DNA of 29,685 nucleotides from Opitutia bacterium UBA957 (GTDB taxonomy: Bacteria; Verrucomicrobiota; Verrucomicrobiia; Opitutales; UBA953). The position numbers were made by a program, and so were the translations under genes. The stretch lies in assembly GCA_002293065.1 (NCBI GenBank), contig DBCN01000130.1, positions 1 to 29,685 on the forward strand. Direction: 5' to 3'. This document shows, piece after piece, positions 25,976 through 29,685 of this stretch. The notes beneath the pieces were generated by a model that was given only the letters and a program-made list of their open reading frames with translations, was not told the DNA's origin and did not search any database. How positions within the stretch are numbered: position 1 is the stretch's first letter; each line of letters starts with the position of its first letter.

Positions 25976-26094
25976 AATGAGCAGCGGTCGGGCCCAAAAT
26001 TGTTCGGTTTGCTGAGGAATGCTCGCAGGCCGGTGGGCGCGGGCTCGGTCCGTCTCCCTTGACATTGCCGAGGTCCAGCCCGACACCTCATGTC

Positions 26095-27630
26095 ATGAAA
26101 GCCGATAACGACCTCTACCGACAGCTCCGGGAACTGCCTGCGGGGCAGCTTTGGGGCGTCGAGGTTCCCAAGTTCAACCAAGCCACGGGCAAGGAACGTG
26201 CCCGGCAAGTGGCCTTGGTTCGGGCCGTCGGGGTCGTTTTCACCCATTGCAGCGACCCGGCCCTGAAGCTCCAGGTCAAGGCTTGGCTCAAGGGCCTGCT
26301 CCAGGATCCCGAGGAGAAGGTCCGTCGCTACGCCATGGCTGCCATCCCGAAGTTGGGCGAGGACGTTGAAGCCGAGCAGGAAATTTTGACCATCCTGAAG
26401 ACGAGCACGGTCGACCGCGAGAAGCGGAAGGCGGGCGCGGCTTTGGAAAAGATCGCCGGGGAAGAGACCTTGAAGGCCGTCGGGGCCGGGGCCGTCGGTT
26501 TGCCGCTCTCCGAGCAAAAGGTGCGCGCCAACGTCGCCCGTCGCGAAAGCCCGGCGACGATTCGCGTCGACGCCATCTTGGATCGCTATGACACGCTGCG
26601 CATCAGCCTCCGCTGTCGCCGTGGCCTTGAGGCCGTCTTGGCCGATGAGGTGCGCGCCAGCGATGCGGCGGGCGGCAAGTTCCGCGTGCTTGAGGTACGC
26701 GGCTGTCACGTGGTCGTCGCGGCCAAGGGGCCATTCAGCCTGCGCGACCTCTATCAGTTGCGTTGCTTTGATACCATGGGCTTCGGCTTGGGCCGCGTCC
26801 GCGACCCGGAGAGCCCTGAAGCCGTCGCCGGCTTGGCTAAACTCATCGGTTCCCCCTTGAGCGAGCGCCTCATGGGCTCGCTGACGGATGGGTCGTGGCG
26901 TTATCGCCTATCGTTCTCCGGCAGCGAAAACCATGATGATGACGTGGCCAAGGTGGCCGCGGAAGCGTTCAAGGTGAATCCGCGCATCCTCAACGATGCC
27001 CGCGAGGCTCCGTGGTCGGTCGACGTCTTCTTGGCGCCGTCCGCCGCCTTGGCCGAACTCCGTCCGAAGGTTTCGCCGGACCCGCGCCTCACCTATCGCA
27101 AGGGCGCCATCAACGCCGCCTCCCACCCGCCGCTCGCGGCCTGCTTGGCTCGGCTGGCCGGTCGTCAGGCCAACGAAGTCGTCTGGGATCCCTTCTGTGG
27201 CTCGGGCTTGGAACTCATCGAGACCGCCTTGTTGGGCGGCGTGAAAGAGGTGATCGGTACCGACCTGAGCGAGAAGGCCATCGCGATCGCCAAGGAGAAT
27301 TGGGCGGCCGCGGGACTCGAGGGCGTGAAGAGCACCTTTTTGACGGGCGATTTCCGCGGATACTCCGAGGTGCCTGCCTTGGTCTCGGGTAAGCTGTCGC
27401 TCATCATTTCGAACCCGCCTTTGGGCCGCCGCGTGCGGGTGCCTAATCTGCATGGGCTCTTCGCGGACTTCTTCCGGATCGCTTCGGCGACCCTGCGCCC
27501 AGGTGGTCGCCTGATCTTCGTGAATCCGCTCCGTTTGGAGACCACGGATAAGACCATGCGTCGCGACTACCGCCAGGAAGTCGACCTCGGGGGTTACGAC
27601 TGCAAGGTCGAGATGTACGTGAAGGGTTAG
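26095..27630 (+). CDS. HEAT-like/RlmL-Trm14-like SAM-dependent RNA methyltransferase
   Basis: 511 aa. The N-terminal ~150 residues are helical with a repeat-like pattern (KLQVKAWLKGLLQDPEEKV, RRYAMAAIPKLGED) suggesting HEAT-like repeats. From ~165 a THUMP-like stretch begins with LRCRRGLEAVLADEV, as in RlmL and Trm14. The C-terminal methyltransferase has LTYRKGAI, motif I region DPFCGSG (365-371), the acidic loop GTDLSEKA and the catalytic NPPLGRR (440-446). These are marks of the UPF0020 family that methylates guanine in rRNA or tRNA. The target base is not readable. The ATG at 26095 is chosen; a TTG 12 codons upstream is in frame but inside a -35-like TTGACA. There is no Shine-Dalgarno. Confidence 0.83.
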   Translation: MKADNDLYRQLRELPAGQLWGVEVPKFNQATGKERARQVALVRAVGVVFTHCSDPALKLQVKAWLKGLLQDPEEKVRRYAMAAIPKLGEDVEAEQEILTILKTSTVDREKRKAGAALEKIAGEETLKAVGAGAVGLPLSEQKVRANVARRESPATIRVDAILDRYDTLRISLRCRRGLEAVLADEVRASDAAGGKFRVLEVRGCHVVVAAKGPFSLRDLYQLRCFDTMGFGLGRVRDPESPEAVAGLAKLIGSPLSERLMGSLTDGSWRYRLSFSGSENHDDDVAKVAAEAFKVNPRILNDAREAPWSVDVFLAPSAALAELRPKVSPDPRLTYRKGAINAASHPPLAACLARLAGRQANEVVWDPFCGSGLELIETALLGGVKEVIGTDLSEKAIAIAKENWAAAGLEGVKSTFLTGDFRGYSEVPALVSGKLSLIISNPPLGRRVRVPNLHGLFADFFRIASATLRPGGRLIFVNPLRLETTDKTMRRDYRQEVDLGGYDCKVEMYVKG

Positions 27631-27684
27631 GCTATCCAGCTGGGCAGGGCTTGCCATCTGTGGCCACTGCCTTTGTCTGGAGGG

Positions 27685-28872
27685 ATGCGTTACCCCTCGC
27701 TGTTTCTGCTGCTGGCCACCCTTGGCCTGCAGGCCGCTCCCACCAAGGTCTTCATCCTCGTCGGCCAATCCAACATGGAGGGTCATGCGAAGGTGGAGAC
27801 CATCGATTACATCGGAGAGGACCCGGCCACCGCGCCCTTGCTGAAGCGCATGAAGGGGCCCGATGGTAAGGCGCCCGCCGAAGGGGAGGGGGTGTGGATT
27901 TCCTACTTCACCGGCAGCGGTGACAAGAACGGTGAAGGCTTCGGTAAGCTGACGACCGGTTATGGCTCGCGGCAGGATCCGGCGAAGGACGGCGGCAAGA
28001 TCGGGCCGGAATACACGTTCGGCCTGGCCATGGATCGCGCCCACCAGGAGCCCGTGTTGCTCATCAAGGCGGCGTGGGGCGGCAAGTCGCTCAATTACGA
28101 TTTCCGTTCGCCTGGCGCGGGTCCATACCCGCGGACCCCGACGGACCTCGAGAAGAACCGTCATCCCTTGGAGAATTCGGGTCATTATTACCGACTCATG
28201 CTCGCGCATGTCCGCCAAGTCTTGGCCAACCCTGGTCGGGTCTGCCCGACCTACGACCCCAAGCAGGGTTATGAAATCGCCGGTTTCATCTGGTTCCAGG
28301 GCTTCAACGACATGGTCGATTCGAACTTCTATCCCCGCTTGCCCAAGGGTGCGGCGACCAACCGCTACGCCAAGTATTCGGACTTCATGGCGGCGTTCAT
28401 CCGCGATGTCCGCAAGGACCTCGGGGCACCCAAGATGCCCTTTGTCATCGGTGTCATGGGCGTCGGCGGCAAGGATCCGGGCGATGACAACCTCGCCTTC
28501 CGTGAAGCCATGGCGGCCCCGGCGAGCTTGCCGGAATTCAAAGGCAATGTCATCGCGGTGCGGACCGGACCTTTCTGGGACGAACAACTCGGAGCCATCC
28601 AAGCCAAGCGCGACAAGGTCCGGCAGATGGCCTTCGAATTGAAGAACAAGAACGCCAAGTCGGCGAACGCCGATGGTAAGATGACCGAAGCCCAACAACG
28701 CGATTACCTGAAGGAGTATGAAGCCAAGATCATCACCGCGGAGGAGGCTGGCCAATGGAAGCGGGGTGCCTCGAACGCCGGCTACCATTACCTCGGCTGC
28801 GCCAAGACGTTTGCCTTGATGGGCGAAGCGTTTGCGGAAGCGAACCTGGTGATGCTGAAGGACGCGAAGTGA
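27685..28872 (+). CDS. Sialate O-acetylesterase-like secreted esterase (SASA domain)
   Basis: 395 aa with a signal peptide (MRYPSLFLLLATLGLQA). The mature enzyme opens with VFILVGQSNMEG, the SGNH-type block with nucleophile S29, followed by EYTFGLAMD, LLIKAAWGGKSL and WFQGFNDMVD, as in SASA (carbohydrate esterase 6-like) enzymes; the catalytic histidine is likely in the C-terminal GYHYLGCAK. It would remove acetyl groups from sialic acid or acetylated plant or algal glycans in the periplasm. The ATG is preceded by GGAGG only one base away, too close for a normal ribosome site; a TTG four codons upstream is the alternative. It lies 54 bp after the methyltransferase gene and 1 bp before the next gene. 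Confidence 0.88.
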   Translation: MRYPSLFLLLATLGLQAAPTKVFILVGQSNMEGHAKVETIDYIGEDPATAPLLKRMKGPDGKAPAEGEGVWISYFTGSGDKNGEGFGKLTTGYGSRQDPAKDGGKIGPEYTFGLAMDRAHQEPVLLIKAAWGGKSLNYDFRSPGAGPYPRTPTDLEKNRHPLENSGHYYRLMLAHVRQVLANPGRVCPTYDPKQGYEIAGFIWFQGFNDMVDSNFYPRLPKGAATNRYAKYSDFMAAFIRDVRKDLGAPKMPFVIGVMGVGGKDPGDDNLAFREAMAAPASLPEFKGNVIAVRTGPFWDEQLGAIQAKRDKVRQMAFELKNKNAKSANADGKMTEAQQRDYLKEYEAKIITAEEAGQWKRGASNAGYHYLGCAKTFALMGEAFAEANLVMLKDAK

Positions 28873-28873
28873 G

Positions 28874-29685
28874 ATGCAGCCGCTGCGTGCGATCGTGGTT
28901 GGGCTGCTGGCGGCTTGGTTGACCGGTTGCGACTCCCAGCCGACGTCGGTGGAGCAGGCTTCGGCCCAAGCACGGACGCACCTCCAGTCACTCGGGGCTG
29001 CTGGCCTGCTGGGAGAGGCGCGCACGGCGCTGCAGGTCGCTTCGGTTCGTCCAGTTAAGCCGGTGGCCACGCGGTGGTCGTCGGCCGGTCAGCCCTTCTG
29101 GTGGGCGGAATTGAAAACCCCGAGCGGTGAAGCAGCGGGGTATCTGGCTTGGGATGGGAATGGTCGGCGTGAACTCCTGGACTTTTCGCTGGAAGGCCTG
29201 ATGGAGTGCGAAGGCGCCGCCGCCAAGGCCCTCGCGGGGGTGCCGCCGATCCAGCAATTTCCGATCAAGGGCGCGGATGGCCAGCCGGTGGCGTCGGGGT
29301 GCGTCCCGACGGCGGGTGGCAGCCTCATGGCTTATTGGTCCAACCGCGGGACGTTCGATTGGCAGGCTGATGATAGCCACGAAGGCCTGGTGCGCCGGCT
29401 GCGCGATCGCCTGCCCATGTCGGTCCTCGCGGATGCCGAAGGCTATACCGATGGCAAGATGGCCTTGGCCGGCGCGTTTCCGGATGCCTTGGTGGCCGGC
29501 TTACGTGCCGATGCCGCCCAGTATCGTATTCCGGTCGATATCCGGGTGGTCAGTTACAGCGATCAGAGTCTCCGAACGGAAATCTCCGAAGGCCGCCCGG
29601 CTCTCTTGATGTGCAATGTGCTGGTGCCGCGGAAACCTGAACTCAGCTGGGGCCATGCGGTGGTGGCCGTCGGCTATGCCGAGGT
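28874..29685 (+). CDS. C39-like papain-fold lipoprotein, partial (runs off right edge)
   Basis: An open frame of 270 codons from ATG at 28874, one base after the esterase stop, with no stop before the window end. It has a lipoprotein signal with lipobox LTGC (C19), so it is anchored in the membrane. A helical/beta linker region of ~120 residues follows. Then GCVPTAGGSLMAYW (C143) and GHAVVAVGY (H261) give the Cys/His pair of peptidase C39-like domains, which cleave peptides or act as pseudo-enzymes. The usual residue after the threonine in this motif is often Ala-Ala-x; here it is AGG. The C-terminus lies beyond the window. Co-translation with the esterase is likely. Confidence 0.8.
   Translation, partial: MQPLRAIVVGLLAAWLTGCDSQPTSVEQASAQARTHLQSLGAAGLLGEARTALQVASVRPVKPVATRWSSAGQPFWWAELKTPSGEAAGYLAWDGNGRRELLDFSLEGLMECEGAAAKALAGVPPIQQFPIKGADGQPVASGCVPTAGGSLMAYWSNRGTFDWQADDSHEGLVRRLRDRLPMSVLADAEGYTDGKMALAGAFPDALVAGLRADAAQYRIPVDIRVVSYSDQSLRTEISEGRPALLMCNVLVPRKPELSWGHAVVAVGYAE

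Larger units (their letters stand above)
25760..26094. promoter_or_regulatory. Divergent 335-bp regulatory region (gltB / methyltransferase)
   Basis: This gap holds no credible gene. It is AT-richer than its surroundings near 25850-25900 and contains the leftward promoter-like elements of gltB and two perfect palindromes, listed separately. For the rightward methyltransferase gene I see TTGACA at 26059-26064 but no matching -10 box before the ATG at 26095, so I do not call that promoter. Confidence 0.6.

Noticed and set aside
25882..26709. Minus-strand frame of 275 codons in and beside the gltB upstream region
   Set aside because: Mostly antisense to the methyltransferase; no family resemblance.
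26908..29070. Minus-strand frame of 720 codons opposite the methyltransferase and esterase genes
   Set aside because: It spans two real genes and their gap on the other strand, and its composition is shadow-like.
1..29685. CRISPR arrays, tRNA genes, insertion sequences, integrases, attachment sites or phage genes
   Set aside because: I looked for regular repeats, cloverleaf sequences with the GTTC-type T loop, and transposase or integrase motifs, and found none.

Overview
The window is a gene-dense, GC-rich stretch of bacterial chromosome, about 29.7 kb, with some twenty protein genes on both strands and one RNA gene. The likely source is a member of the Planctomycetota-Verrucomicrobiota group, probably Verrucomicrobiota. 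The evidence is indirect: the GTPase/GAP1 pair at the left edge is of a type I know mainly from those phyla, an ECF sigma factor is paired with a FecR-like anti-sigma protein, there are secreted SGNH and sialate-esterase-type hydrolases, and most starts have no Shine-Dalgarno sequence. No 16S gene or other marker is present, so this placement is an inference.

Layout, left to right. (1) 1-2471, minus strand: a zinc-ribbon/TRAFAC-type GTPase followed by the first 248 codons of a GAP1-like protein. These look like part of a multi-gene GTPase conflict or signalling cassette that continues off the left edge, and this is the most unusual module here. (2) 2570-3657, divergent: an ECF sigma factor overlapping a one-TM anti-sigma-like protein. 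(3) 3708-7837: PTS enzyme I (ptsI), translationally overlapped with hisC, then hisB and hisH. (4) 7872-9173: citrate synthase (gltA), ending in a strong hairpin terminator and convergent with the RNase P RNA gene (rnpB, minus, about 9232-9603). (5) 9742-10389: a secreted SGNH hydrolase, convergent with a Ski2-like helicase (10393-12750, minus). (6) 12847-15594: PEP carboxylase (ppc), convergent with a minus-strand run of a GH71/99-like secreted glycosidase, a four-TM protein, a secreted transglutaminase-like protein and an inositol-monophosphatase-family enzyme (15601-19448). (7) 19661-25759, minus: both subunits of NADPH glutamate synthase (gltD downstream of gltB), with a terminator after gltD and promoter-like signals, including a sigma-54-like site, before gltB. 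(8) 26095-29685, plus: a HEAT-like/RlmL-Trm14-like RNA methyltransferase, a sialate O-acetylesterase-like enzyme and the start of a C39-like papain-fold lipoprotein that runs off the right edge.

Metabolically the core is carbon-nitrogen junction enzymes: EI (PEP use), PEP carboxylase (oxaloacetate), citrate synthase (oxaloacetate to citrate, leading to 2-oxoglutarate), GOGAT (2-oxoglutarate to glutamate) and histidine biosynthesis, where HisC uses glutamate and HisH uses glutamine. The secreted esterases, glycosidase and proteases fit a polysaccharide-degrading heterotroph. I saw no tRNA, CRISPR array, insertion sequence, integrase or phage gene. Domain assignments come from reading motifs; no database search was run.
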